Shown: piece after piece, positions 14,493 through 20,604 of the stretch | Layout of the letters: each line of letters opens with the position of its first letter | Numbering within the stretch: position 1 is the stretch's first letter | Assembly: GCA_964573565.1 (NCBI GenBank) | Contig: CAZNJV010000008.1 | Location: 1 to 20,604, forward strand | Reading direction: 5' to 3' | Origin: UBA12078 sp964573565 | Lineage (GTDB): Bacteria > Patescibacteriota > Dojkabacteria > SC72 | DNA length: 20,604 nt | Made by a program: the position numbers and the translations under genes | Notes under the pieces: generated by a model | Told to the model about the DNA's origin: nothing | Seen by the model: only the letters and a program-made list of their open reading frames with translations | The model's database searches: none

Positions 14493-15127
14493 ACTTCTAC
14501 ACTCTGTTGATCTTCTTCATCAACCTTCTTCTTTGTAACGTTTAGGTATCCTTCTTCTCTGACATTAGCAAAGCCAAAATGTTTTATGAATTCTTCCTTG
14601 CTCTTCAATGTATTTCCTTTAGGTCCATCCTCACTGTATGCACATGGGAGTAAAACTGCAGGATCTACATCTGATATGACCTTTTCCATAGTGTCAAAAT
14701 CCATAAAATTCACCCCATCTCCTACTGGGAGGATTAAGACATCGACATCTCCTGTATTTTTAATACTTGCGAGATCGAAATTCTTGTCTGTTCCGCCTAG
14801 GTATACAACTCGAAGATTGTTTTCATCAATTATATATACATCTGAATCAATATCTCTTCTGATCATTAGTCCTCCTACTTCGAATTCTCCCGGCGAGCAT
14901 ATCTCCATCACCTTTTCTCTATGCTCTGGAACTACTTTCCCATCTAACTTTGAATCCTTGATTATACTTTCCTTGATCTCCTTCTCATAGTTAGTTACAA
15001 CTACGATATCTGTACTTGTTTTAGGAAAACTTGTTCCTGATTCAGAGAGCAGCAATGGATCTGTCATTACAGATATATTGGGGTTTGATATGAGGAAGCT
15101 TGTCCAACCAATTTTCTTGATTTTCAT
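14480..15127 (-). CDS. UlaG-type metallo-beta-lactamase-fold protein lacking metal ligands
   Basis: A 215-residue protein with the layout of UlaG/L-ascorbate-lactonase-like MBL-fold hydrolases. It has an N-terminal WTSFLISNPNISVMTDPLL (8-26; family members read GHSxFLI...ILIDP), a strand IVVVTNYEKEI (41-51) where the HxHxDH zinc motif normally sits, SPGEFEVGGLMIR (78-90), and a YLGGTDKN segment (109-116) in place of HxGDT. Aligned on the first motif, the ligand positions are N46, E48, E50 and I51, so no histidine ligand remains. The YLGG segment has Gly where Asp is usual. It is probably a non-catalytic MBL fold, or uses a different metal site. It lies directly upstream of dnaB with a leaderless-type promoter of its own. 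Confidence 0.8.
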   Translation of the reverse strand: MKIKKIGWTSFLISNPNISVMTDPLLLSESGTSFPKTSTDIVVVTNYEKEIKESIIKDSKLDGKVVPEHREKVMEICSPGEFEVGGLMIRRDIDSDVYIIDENNLRVVYLGGTDKNFDLASIKNTGDVDVLILPVGDGVNFMDFDTMEKVISDVDPAVLLPCAYSEDGPKGNTLKSKEEFIKHFGFANVREEGYLNVTKKKVDEEDQQSVEVIFL

Positions 15128-15136
15128 ATATTCTAG

Positions 15137-15165
15137 TATTTAAATTACCTTACTAAGTATATCAA
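15137..15165 (-). promoter_or_regulatory. promoter of the MBL-fold/dnaB unit
   Basis: On the minus strand TTGATA (15165-15160) is followed after 17 bp by TAAATA (15142-15137), ending 9 nt before the ATG at 15127. The -35 is strong, the -10 moderate. This gives a leader of only two or three bases. Confidence 0.45.
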
Positions 15166-15192
15166 ATTTCTTCCGGGGCGGTAGAAGAAACT
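15165..15192 (-). terminator. weak hairpin terminator after the CsoR-like gene
   Basis: TTTCTTC (15167-15173 on the plus strand) and GAAGAAA (15184-15190) form a 7-bp stem, extendable by G-T and A-T pairs, around a GC-rich 10-nt loop. On the minus strand it directly follows the regulator's stop and is followed by only TTT. It may slow or partly stop transcription. Confidence 0.4.
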
Positions 15193-15193
15193 A

Positions 15194-15412
15194 TTAGGAT
15201 AACCCTAATGATTTTTTTACATCTTCTACAAGGGAGTTTTTCATCTCTTGTTTAATCATTTCTACTTTTAGACTTTCCATTGAGGATATACATGCTTGTA
15301 GTTGGGTCATTACCTTGGTATCTGTTTCTCCATCCATCATCATTTTCTTTACACCTTTTACCTGTCCTTCTACTCTACTGATTCGATTTTGTATTACCTT
15401 GGGATATGTCAT
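15194..15412 (-). CDS. CsoR/FrmR (DUF156)-family regulator without canonical metal ligands
   Basis: A 72-residue all-helical repressor of the CsoR/RcnR/FrmR family, which act as tetramers and sense copper, nickel, formaldehyde or sulfur species. The family signature is clear: NRISRVEGQVKGVKKMM (9-25), then VMTQLQACISSMESLKVEMIKQEM (34-57). The metal or thiol positions are changed: the C of the YCIDVLTQ motif corresponds to D31, the His to E56, and the second Cys to S60. One Cys (C41) remains elsewhere. It should therefore not sense Cu(I) in the standard way. It is 15-20 residues shorter than most members. A leaderless promoter (15419-15447) precedes it. No metal transporter gene is adjacent, so its target may be its own promoter or a distant gene. 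Confidence 0.88.
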   Translation of the reverse strand: MTYPKVIQNRISRVEGQVKGVKKMMMDGETDTKVMTQLQACISSMESLKVEMIKQEMKNSLVEDVKKSLGLS

Positions 15413-15418
15413 GGTAAA

Positions 15419-15447
15419 AGTATAGCCAATAGGTCAGATATAAGCAA
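15419..15447 (-). promoter_or_regulatory. leaderless promoter of the CsoR-like gene
   Basis: Minus-strand TTGCTT (15447-15442), 17 bp, TATACT (15424-15419), then 6 nt to the ATG. The gap to the upstream gene's stop is only 38 nt, so the whole intergenic space is promoter, and a self-regulating operator would have to overlap it. Confidence 0.6.
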
Positions 15448-15450
15448 TGA

Positions 15451-17625
15451 CTACTTCCTTTTTTTCTTTACAAAGAATACTATTCCACCAATTAGAATTA
15501 ACCCAGAAATAATATACAAGATATAAGGGATAGAAGATTCTTGAGAGACCTCCTTCGTGACCTCTTTCGCATTACTTGTTTCTTCTGTTTCTTGTTTAGA
15601 ATTCTCCTGCCCCAGATCTGTGCCTATAAAGTCTTCTGTGGTACTAGTCGTAGAATTTGGAGAATAACCTGTTTGTTCATAATTATTGTCTTCATCGACA
15701 GATGTATCACCGCTATCACTCGCCCCAAGAATAACACTTATTCCTCCGGTACCTGTTAACCCCACAACTTTCCAATAACTAAGATCTTCTACTGTCACAA
15801 TAGAAGTATCTTGATCCAAAGCACTTTTCGTAATGGCACCGGAACAATTTATATCAACCGCATCTAAGTTAGTAACATTTGGACAAATAATAACATTCGT
15901 ATCATTTACCCCTTTTGGTATATATAAAGTATGAACATTCGTAGCACCAGGCGCTTCTTCCATGTTTGCAATATAGGATTTCTTCTCTGTGCCATTTGAA
16001 CTTCCGCTTACTATACTCCAATCTCTATCTGTAGTTAAATCAACAACCACATCGCTAATTAACAAGTTCGTATTAATATCTTTGACCAGTACTGTTATAG
16101 AAGAACCATTTGCACCACTCAAAGAGTTCTCCTTAATGCTGTTTCCATACTCATCAAGAACATCTAGGTTTTCTTGTGTTACCTTAATTTGATTTAAGCT
16201 GAGGAGCTTTTTCCCATAGGTTACAAACTCACTCGTCTCAGAAAATTGGCGCCACGTAATTATTACTCCTCCATGATCATTCCCAACGGGTGAAAAATAA
16301 GTTGTAAGATCTAATTCATTATCTGAGATTTTCATTCCATCACTACCCCACAAAAGCTCCCCTTCCGAGGAGACACGTTGTGCATATAACTTCCCGATTG
16401 AATCATCCGGATCATCTCTGAAATCTGCCCATATAGAAATTATGCCCGATGATCCATCTGGGACTATAACCATATTGCTTTGGTCCTGCGCCTCTGTACA
16501 AATTTCAATTCCATTATCTGCCCAAAGGATATTACCGTCACTATCAATTTTTTGTGCATAAAGATCAGTATAACTTCCATCACCGTTTCTGTAATCGGAC
16601 CACGCTAGTATGTATGTTCCATCCGCCATTGCAATAAAGTTTCCCCCATTCCCATTCCCAGCCCCAGTAGATACGGCACTAATATCAAACCAAGCCCCTG
16701 GCACAGAAGCTATTATTTTTCCATCATCTGTCCAAAGTAAGCTTCCATCTTCATTAATATGTTGGATAAAAATTTGATTCTCCGAATCCGTTCCTGCGAT
16801 AAGCACACCTCCTGCACCATCTGAAACTGGATATGCATCATAAGAAATGATTCCAGAAACTAAAACTCCATCGGAAGCCCATACTAAAGATCCAGAACTG
16901 TTGATTCTTTGAACTCGAAGTAAACGACTCCCTGTTTCATTCTGAGACCATGTAATGATTGCTCCGTTGCTCCCGTCTGATACCAAATGAGGAAAGCTTT
17001 TATATGATCCTATCAAGCCACCAATTAAGACACCGTTTGCCGCCCATTCAACTGTTCCAGAAGAGTTAATTCTTTGAGAGTAGATATCATTATTGGTAGC
17101 ACTATTTCTGCCATCTCTCCATGTCACAATTATTCCGCCAATTCCATCACTAATAGCATCTACGAAGGATTGGCTTCCGGATGCACTGCAGACAACAGCT
17201 CCATTTGTATCCCATAATTTTTCCCCATTTGCATTTAATCTTTGTGCATACACATCACTTACGCCATTGAAATCATATAAATATACAACAATTACTCCAC
17301 CATTTCCGTCTGAAATTAGTTTCGATATAGCACCAGGGGAAGCAATTGTCACGTCCTGAGCCCACAAATTCTCCCCATCATCACTCATCTTCCTTATTTT
17401 CGCTGTATTGTCCACAGAATCAAATATCGCTAGATAGTAGAAGCCATCTTCATCTCTCAAGATATTTGTGGCCCAACCGCCCTCGTATAACAACTCTCCA
17501 TTACTTTCCCATTGTAGAGAGGGAACTACAGCATTAATTTTAAATTTGGGTGAAAAAACAAAGATTAGAAGAACCCCTAAGAATACAGAACCCAGAATAA
17601 CTAATATTTGAGATGTCTTCCGCAT
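15451..17625 (-). CDS. large membrane-tethered surface protein, probable seven-bladed beta-propeller
   Basis: A 724-residue exported protein with a basic N-terminus and membrane helix (7-25), then ~450 residues of repeats. Seven units carry the pattern xxQRxNxxGxxxWxxxG, with Trp at 88, 138, 194, 249, 298, 368 and 426. They are interleaved with DGxGGxIxxW strands (such as DGIGGIIVTWRD and DGSNGAIITWSQ). Seven units of ~50-70 residues fit a seven-bladed propeller. Residues ~475-630 look like an Ig-type or C-rich beta domain (C581 and C594 present), followed by an acidic Ser/Thr/Glu-rich linker (~635-697). The C-terminus is a second membrane helix (699-718) ending VKKKRK. This is a wall-anchor-like layout without a visible LPXTG. 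The binding partner is unknown; adhesion or a host-contact role is inference. Short spacing to the regulator gene downstream is probably incidental. Confidence 0.85.
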   Translation of the reverse strand: MRKTSQILVILGSVFLGVLLIFVFSPKFKINAVVPSLQWESNGELLYEGGWATNILRDEDGFYYLAIFDSVDNTAKIRKMSDDGENLWAQDVTIASPGAISKLISDGNGGVIVVYLYDFNGVSDVYAQRLNANGEKLWDTNGAVVCSASGSQSFVDAISDGIGGIIVTWRDGRNSATNNDIYSQRINSSGTVEWAANGVLIGGLIGSYKSFPHLVSDGSNGAIITWSQNETGSRLLRVQRINSSGSLVWASDGVLVSGIISYDAYPVSDGAGGVLIAGTDSENQIFIQHINEDGSLLWTDDGKIIASVPGAWFDISAVSTGAGNGNGGNFIAMADGTYILAWSDYRNGDGSYTDLYAQKIDSDGNILWADNGIEICTEAQDQSNMVIVPDGSSGIISIWADFRDDPDDSIGKLYAQRVSSEGELLWGSDGMKISDNELDLTTYFSPVGNDHGGVIITWRQFSETSEFVTYGKKLLSLNQIKVTQENLDVLDEYGNSIKENSLSGANGSSITVLVKDINTNLLISDVVVDLTTDRDWSIVSGSSNGTEKKSYIANMEEAPGATNVHTLYIPKGVNDTNVIICPNVTNLDAVDINCSGAITKSALDQDTSIVTVEDLSYWKVVGLTGTGGISVILGASDSGDTSVDEDNNYEQTGYSPNSTTSTTEDFIGTDLGQENSKQETEETSNAKEVTKEVSQESSIPYILYIISGLILIGGIVFFVKKKRK

Positions 17626-17658
17626 TCAACTGCTTCTTTTGAAATTAGCAATATAAAA

Positions 17659-17687
17659 AGTATATGAGAAAGATATGGGGAGTGCAA
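17659..17687 (-). promoter_or_regulatory. promoter of the surface-protein gene
   Basis: Minus-strand TTGCAC (17687-17682), 17 bp, TATACT (17664-17659). The ATG at 17625 lies 33 nt further, so this mRNA, unlike most here, should have a leader of about 26 nt. I see no Shine-Dalgarno in it. The 101-bp region between the two divergent genes contains this promoter and the -10 of the plus-strand gene. Confidence 0.6.
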
Positions 17688-17721
17688 CAAGAAGGTATGT
17701 AATATTATGGGCTGTACTATG

Positions 17722-17727
17722 TATAAT
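17722..17727 (+). promoter_or_regulatory. -10 element of the plus-strand hypothetical gene
   Basis: A perfect TATAAT ends 5 nt before the ATG at 17733. The -35 position at 17 bp (GTAATA) is poor. Together with the ATG spacing this points to a leaderless mRNA, and it favours ATG 17733 over the TTG at 17727, which lies inside and just after the -10. Confidence 0.55.
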
Positions 17728-17732
17728 TGAAC

Positions 17733-18236
17733 ATGGAAAAAGATAACGCAGAGATAATTAATGACAACCCCATATTACATCTACTCGAAAAGCACGAAGC
17801 CTTTTCTCTCATCGACGATCCAGCATCATCTCTCTACCCTCAAATCTGGGGACTTTGTGATTTTGAAAGAAAGGGCATTGGATATATAGGTGAATACGAC
17901 AGTCCAGACAAGCCAATAAATGTTAAGTTTAAAATATATCAAACCCCGAAATACGAAGATGTTTTAACATGTGAAGCAAAAGCTGCTTTAAAATACTGGA
18001 CCCACTGGCCAGAGCAATTCCCTGTGGATTTTGTAAATGCCATGGTACAAAACTCTCCTAACGGGGTAGTTTACCCTTACAAAGAGATAACTTTGTTTCA
18101 ACAATTAACATTCACAGAGAAAGGTATAGAAAAGATGACATTTTTAAGTTCCTATGTATTCCAAGGATTTCGAATTATCCCAATATACAAAATAAATCGA
18201 CAGTCAACAGTGATTGGATCTCCTAAAGCAAAATAA
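17733..18236 (+). CDS. hypothetical protein, soluble
   Basis: A 167-residue protein that I do not recognise. It has no signal peptide or membrane helix. The N-terminal ~35 residues are acidic (MEKDNAEIINDNPILHLLEKHEAF). The middle is rich in aromatic residues and mixed alpha/beta (YPQIWGLCDFERKGIGYIG, ALKYWTHWPEQFPVDFVNAM), and the C-terminal part has beta-like strands (YPYKEITLFQQLTF, GFRIIPIYKI). A few Cys are present (LCDF, TCEA) but no metal motif. The ATG is chosen because a perfect -10 lies 5 nt upstream; a TTG two codons earlier is possible but lies in the -10. It is first in the plus-strand group with its own promoter, and the downstream L31 gene has a separate one. Confidence 0.75.
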   Translation: MEKDNAEIINDNPILHLLEKHEAFSLIDDPASSLYPQIWGLCDFERKGIGYIGEYDSPDKPINVKFKIYQTPKYEDVLTCEAKAALKYWTHWPEQFPVDFVNAMVQNSPNGVVYPYKEITLFQQLTFTEKGIEKMTFLSSYVFQGFRIIPIYKINRQSTVIGSPKAK

Positions 18237-18261
18237 GCATTGTAATCTACAGCAATATTTC

Positions 18262-18290
18262 TAGACAAGCCTAAAATCATCTGATATAAT
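18262..18290 (+). promoter_or_regulatory. promoter of the L31 gene
   Basis: TAGACA (18262-18267, 5/6), exactly 17 bp, TATAAT (18285-18290, perfect), then 10 nt to the ATG at 18301. The leader would be about four bases, with no room for a Shine-Dalgarno. This is the best promoter in the window. Confidence 0.8.
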
Positions 18291-18300
18291 CCTACTCGCA

Positions 18301-18639
18301 ATGAAAAAGAATATTCATCCAGAATACAATAACAAATTAGAAATAATATGCTCATGCGGTAACAAATTCGTTACTGGATCTACGCTATCTGTAGATTCCA
18401 TAAACGTTGATATCTGTTCCAAATGTCACCCATTCTACACAGGCGAACAAAAGATCGTTGATACAGATAACATCGTTAAGAAGTTTGAAGAGAAGATGGC
18501 AAAATCCAAGGGTATGTCTTACAGAACCAAAAAGGAAAAGATGCAGGCAAGAAAAGAGAAATTCGCAAAGACCTCCTCTACTCCAACAAGTACACTCACA
18601 CTTAAAGATCTTCTTGAGAACGCAAAGGTCTCTAAGTAA
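18301..18639 (+). CDS. rpmE: ribosomal protein L31 (bL31) with long C-terminal extension
   Basis: Large-subunit ribosomal protein bL31 of the zinc-binding (C+) type. The four ligands are present: C17 and C19 (ICSCGN) with C39 and C42 (ICSKCHPFYTG). The opening MKKNIHPEYN and the HPFYTGEQKIVDT segment (43-55) are typical of the family. At 112 residues it is about 40 longer than the usual ~70. The extra part (~70-112) is Lys/Arg-rich, then Ser/Thr-rich, and ends LTLKDLLENAKVSK, which looks helical. The tail may make additional rRNA or protein contacts; that is inference. It sits between the hypothetical gene and prfA, each with its own promoter. bL31-prfA-prmC clustering is common in bacteria and supports the call. 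Confidence 0.96.
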   Translation: MKKNIHPEYNNKLEIICSCGNKFVTGSTLSVDSINVDICSKCHPFYTGEQKIVDTDNIVKKFEEKMAKSKGMSYRTKKEKMQARKEKFAKTSSTPTSTLTLKDLLENAKVSK

Positions 18640-18643
18640 CAAA

Positions 18644-18672
18644 TTTTCATTCTTAATCTAACATGATATATT
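18644..18672 (+). promoter_or_regulatory. promoter of prfA-prmC
   Basis: TTTTCA (18644-18649, 4/6), 17 bp, TATATT (18667-18672, 5/6), then 7 nt to the ATG at 18680. It lies just after the L31 stop. The spacing again implies a leaderless mRNA; readthrough from the L31 promoter is also likely because no terminator intervenes. Confidence 0.5.
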
Positions 18673-18679
18673 TATCCAT

Positions 18680-19780
18680 ATGGATATTGCATTGTTAAAA
18701 GAAAAATACAAAATAAATGATGCCCAAACCCATGTTAACGATTTAGAAGCACAGATCTCAACCGCACATACAACAGGTGCAAATATTGCACAACTTAGTA
18801 CAGATCTCAGCTACTACGCTCAATTAGCCAATCTTGTTTCGAATACTCAGAAAGCCATAAAGGATGTAGAAGATGCACAAGAGCTTCTGAAAACAGAAAC
18901 AGATCCTGAGATCGTAGAAATGGCCAACGAAGAGATCGAACAGAAAGAAGATACAATTAAGAATTTAGAGGAAGAAATCATCGGGATCAAGATGGAGAGA
19001 CAATTCCAAGATGAAGATGACGACAGAGCTGCGATATTGGAAATTAGGGCTGGTGCTGGAGGAGAAGAAGCTTCCCTCTTTGCTGCAGACCTATTCAGGA
19101 TGTACAAAAACTATGCTGCAAACAAAGGCTGGGATGTACAGATCGTGGATAGCAACGTAACAGAAGATGGTGGATACAAAGAGGTAATTGCACATATTGC
19201 AGGAAAGAATGTATTTAAGAATCTCAAATACGAAAGTGGTGTACACAGGGTTCAAAGAATACCTACTACAGAATCATCTGGAAGAATTCACACCTCTACA
19301 GCTTCGGTAGCTATACTACCTGAAGCACAAGATATTGATATTAGGATTAATCCAGAAGACATTAAGGTTGAAGTCATGAGAGCATCTGGTGCAGGAGGTC
19401 AGTGTGTTAACAGAACCGACTCCGCAGTGAGAATTACTCACCTTGCCACAGGCATAGTTGTAAGCTGCCAAGAGACTAAACATCAGGCACAAAACAAAGA
19501 GAAAGCCATGGCACTCCTTAGATCTCGATTGTATGACAAGCAGAAACAAGAAGAGATGGCTAAACGATCTGATATGAGATCTTCACAGATCGGATCCAAC
19601 ATGAGAGCAGAGAAGATTAGGACATATAATTTCCCACAGACAAGAATTACAGATCACAGGATAAAGAAGTCTTGGTTTAATATGGAGAATATTATGGCGG
19701 GAGAAATTCAAGGGATGATTGATGATGTTAGAAAAGGGATCCAATTGGAGATATTAGCTGAACAAGAGAAGAGTGAATAA
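18680..19780 (+). CDS. prfA: peptide chain release factor 1
   Basis: Release factor 1, which recognises UAA and UAG on the ribosome and triggers peptidyl-tRNA hydrolysis. The protein (366 aa) has an N-terminal coiled-coil domain (to ~105), the catalytic GGQ loop SGAGGQCVNRTDSAVRI (236-252, GGQ 239-241), and the stop-codon recognition motif at PTT (195-197) in HRVQRIPTTESSGRIHTS. The PxT form marks RF1, since RF2 has SPF. GAGGEEASLFAADL (125-138) is also standard. The start is supported by a promoter whose -10 ends 7 nt upstream. prmC overlaps its last codons, so the factor and the enzyme that methylates its GGQ glutamine are made together. Confidence 0.98.
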   Translation: MDIALLKEKYKINDAQTHVNDLEAQISTAHTTGANIAQLSTDLSYYAQLANLVSNTQKAIKDVEDAQELLKTETDPEIVEMANEEIEQKEDTIKNLEEEIIGIKMERQFQDEDDDRAAILEIRAGAGGEEASLFAADLFRMYKNYAANKGWDVQIVDSNVTEDGGYKEVIAHIAGKNVFKNLKYESGVHRVQRIPTTESSGRIHTSTASVAILPEAQDIDIRINPEDIKVEVMRASGAGGQCVNRTDSAVRITHLATGIVVSCQETKHQAQNKEKAMALLRSRLYDKQKQEEMAKRSDMRSSQIGSNMRAEKIRTYNFPQTRITDHRIKKSWFNMENIMAGEIQGMIDDVRKGIQLEILAEQEKSE

Positions 19781-20561
19781 CGAGTTAAAGGATATATTTA
19801 ATATCCAGGAAGTTTTAAAAGTGCATGGCTATTACGATACCTCTCGAATCTCCAAAGAGATCTACGATTACTCCGTTAAGTCCTCCACCCCATTAGAATC
19901 AATACTACAAAGAATTTCAAAGAACGAACCTTGGGAATATATTAAAGGAGAATGTGAATTTAGGGGGAATATTTTCAAAGTAAATGCATCAACATTAATC
20001 CCAAGAATCGAGAGTGAACAGATTATCGATATTCTTAAGGATGAATTAAGAGATACCTCTACTCCATTTGATGGGATTATAGACGTGGGTACTGGGAGTG
20101 GATGTTTAGTAGTTTCAGCGGCAAAAGAGTTAGGCAGAAGATATGAATATTATGCTACAGATATATCACAGGAAGCACTTAATATTGCTAAGGAAAATGC
20201 AGAAAAGATATTGCAAGAAGATTACATCTCTTTTGTTAAAACGAACCTTCTTGAGAATCTGTCACTAGATCCATCAAAGCACTATTTCATAATGGCAAAC
20301 CTTCCATATATCCCTACTCCTCAATATTTTGATCTTGATAATAGTGTGAAGGATTACGAGCCAAGGAATGCTTTGGACGGAGGAGAATTGGGTACCAAAT
20401 ATTGCTTAGGACTAATAGGTCAAATCCAAGAGAAAGGATTACACTCTATCCTACTACTCGAGATAGAACCATCTACAATCTCTCAATTTGAGAAGCTGAA
20501 TCCTACAATCATAAATGATCTCTATGACAGAAAGCGATTCTTGCTATTCCGCTTCAGTTAG
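19773..20561 (+). CDS. prmC: release factor glutamine methyltransferase PrmC
   Basis: PrmC (HemK) uses S-adenosylmethionine to N5-methylate the glutamine of the GGQ motif in release factors. The 262-residue protein has the short helical N-terminal domain (1-~55), EPWEYIKGECEFRGNIFKVNASTLIPRIESE (52-82; the LIPRPETE region), SAM motif I DVGTGSG (104-110), the acidic residue ending motif II (ATD, 128-130), and the catalytic-loop motif NLPY (176-179). Most members have NPPY; Pro to Leu here keeps the Asn and aromatic residue needed for glutamine binding. It starts at GTG, 8 nt before the end of prfA, with GAGAAGAG just upstream as a possible ribosome site. It ends by overlapping a convergent minus-strand gene by 18 nt. 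Confidence 0.95.
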   Translation: MNNELKDIFNIQEVLKVHGYYDTSRISKEIYDYSVKSSTPLESILQRISKNEPWEYIKGECEFRGNIFKVNASTLIPRIESEQIIDILKDELRDTSTPFDGIIDVGTGSGCLVVSAAKELGRRYEYYATDISQEALNIAKENAEKILQEDYISFVKTNLLENLSLDPSKHYFIMANLPYIPTPQYFDLDNSVKDYEPRNALDGGELGTKYCLGLIGQIQEKGLHSILLLEIEPSTISQFEKLNPTIINDLYDRKRFLLFRFS

Positions 20562-20604
20562 AGTAACTGTAACAGTTTTTGTATCCCCGGCTCTGTAATA
20601 TTCT
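20544..20604 (-). CDS. 3' end of a convergent gene, possibly a PDZ-type protease
   Basis: The last 19 codons before a TAG stop (20546-20544) read EYYRAGDTKTVTVTLTEAE. The pattern AGDTKTVTVTLTEAE matches the closing beta-strand of PDZ domains in HtrA/DegP-type proteins, but it is too short to prove this. The gene runs off the window edge and overlaps the prmC 3' end by 18 nt in the opposite direction, so neither has a separate terminator between them. Confidence 0.55.
   Translation of the reverse strand, partial: EYYRAGDTKTVTVTLTEAE

Noticed and set aside
17727..17732. TTG start for the hypothetical gene
   Set aside because: It overlaps the last base of the perfect -10 hexamer and would lie upstream of the expected transcription start. 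ATG 17733 is preferred.

Overview
This window is an AT-rich, gene-dense bacterial chromosome segment using the standard bacterial code (TGA acts as a stop). Its content suggests a Patescibacteria/CPR-type genome, possibly Dojkabacteria/WS6-like or Katanobacteria-like. The reasons are small tightly packed operons, a VirD4/TraG-like ATPase with a single N-terminal membrane helix and no other secretion genes nearby, a LytR_C-domain envelope protein, several membrane or secreted proteins without clear homologues, an L31 with a long tail, and almost no Shine-Dalgarno sequences. The phylum is inferred from style and gene content, not from a marker tree.

Layout. Position 1-1121: a possible truncated minus-strand gene, then a plus-strand coiled-coil protein with an internal duplication, closed by a strong GCAA-loop terminator. 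1120-2457 (minus): an enlarged XerC/D-type tyrosine recombinase. 2458-2916: the largest non-coding stretch. It holds a 28-bp site with the architecture of dif (two 11-bp arms around a 6-bp centre), a perfect DnaA box and three 17-bp tandem repeats. 2917-6636 (minus): a repair operon yebC-ruvC-ruvA-ruvB plus a polytopic membrane protein. 6687-9200: the VirD4/TraG-like ATPase with its own promoter. 9244-12230: an envelope/RNA-modification operon (Lgt-like membrane protein, RluA-family pseudouridine synthase, LCP/LytR_C-like protein). 12274-13101: tRNA-Leu(CAA) and a membrane-anchored double zinc-ribbon protein, ended by a terminator. 13150-15127: DnaB helicase behind a degenerate UlaG-type metallo-beta-lactamase-fold protein. 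15194-15412: a CsoR/FrmR-family regulator lacking the usual metal ligands. 15451-17625: a large membrane-tethered surface protein with seven Trp-containing repeats, probably a beta-propeller. At 17.63-17.73 kb transcription diverges, and the plus strand carries an unknown protein, ribosomal protein L31, and the coupled pair prfA-prmC. The last bases hold the 3' end of a convergent minus-strand gene that overlaps prmC.

Two observations stand out. First, a dif-like site lies about 200 bp upstream of the recombinase gene, an arrangement like the single-recombinase XerS/difSL and XerH/difH systems. Second, at least seven genes have a -10 hexamer ending only 5-10 nt before the start codon, implying leaderless or nearly leaderless mRNAs as a common mode here. 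A third theme is that several proteins keep a fold but have lost its catalytic or ligand residues (MBL fold, CsoR, Lgt-like, LCP-like).
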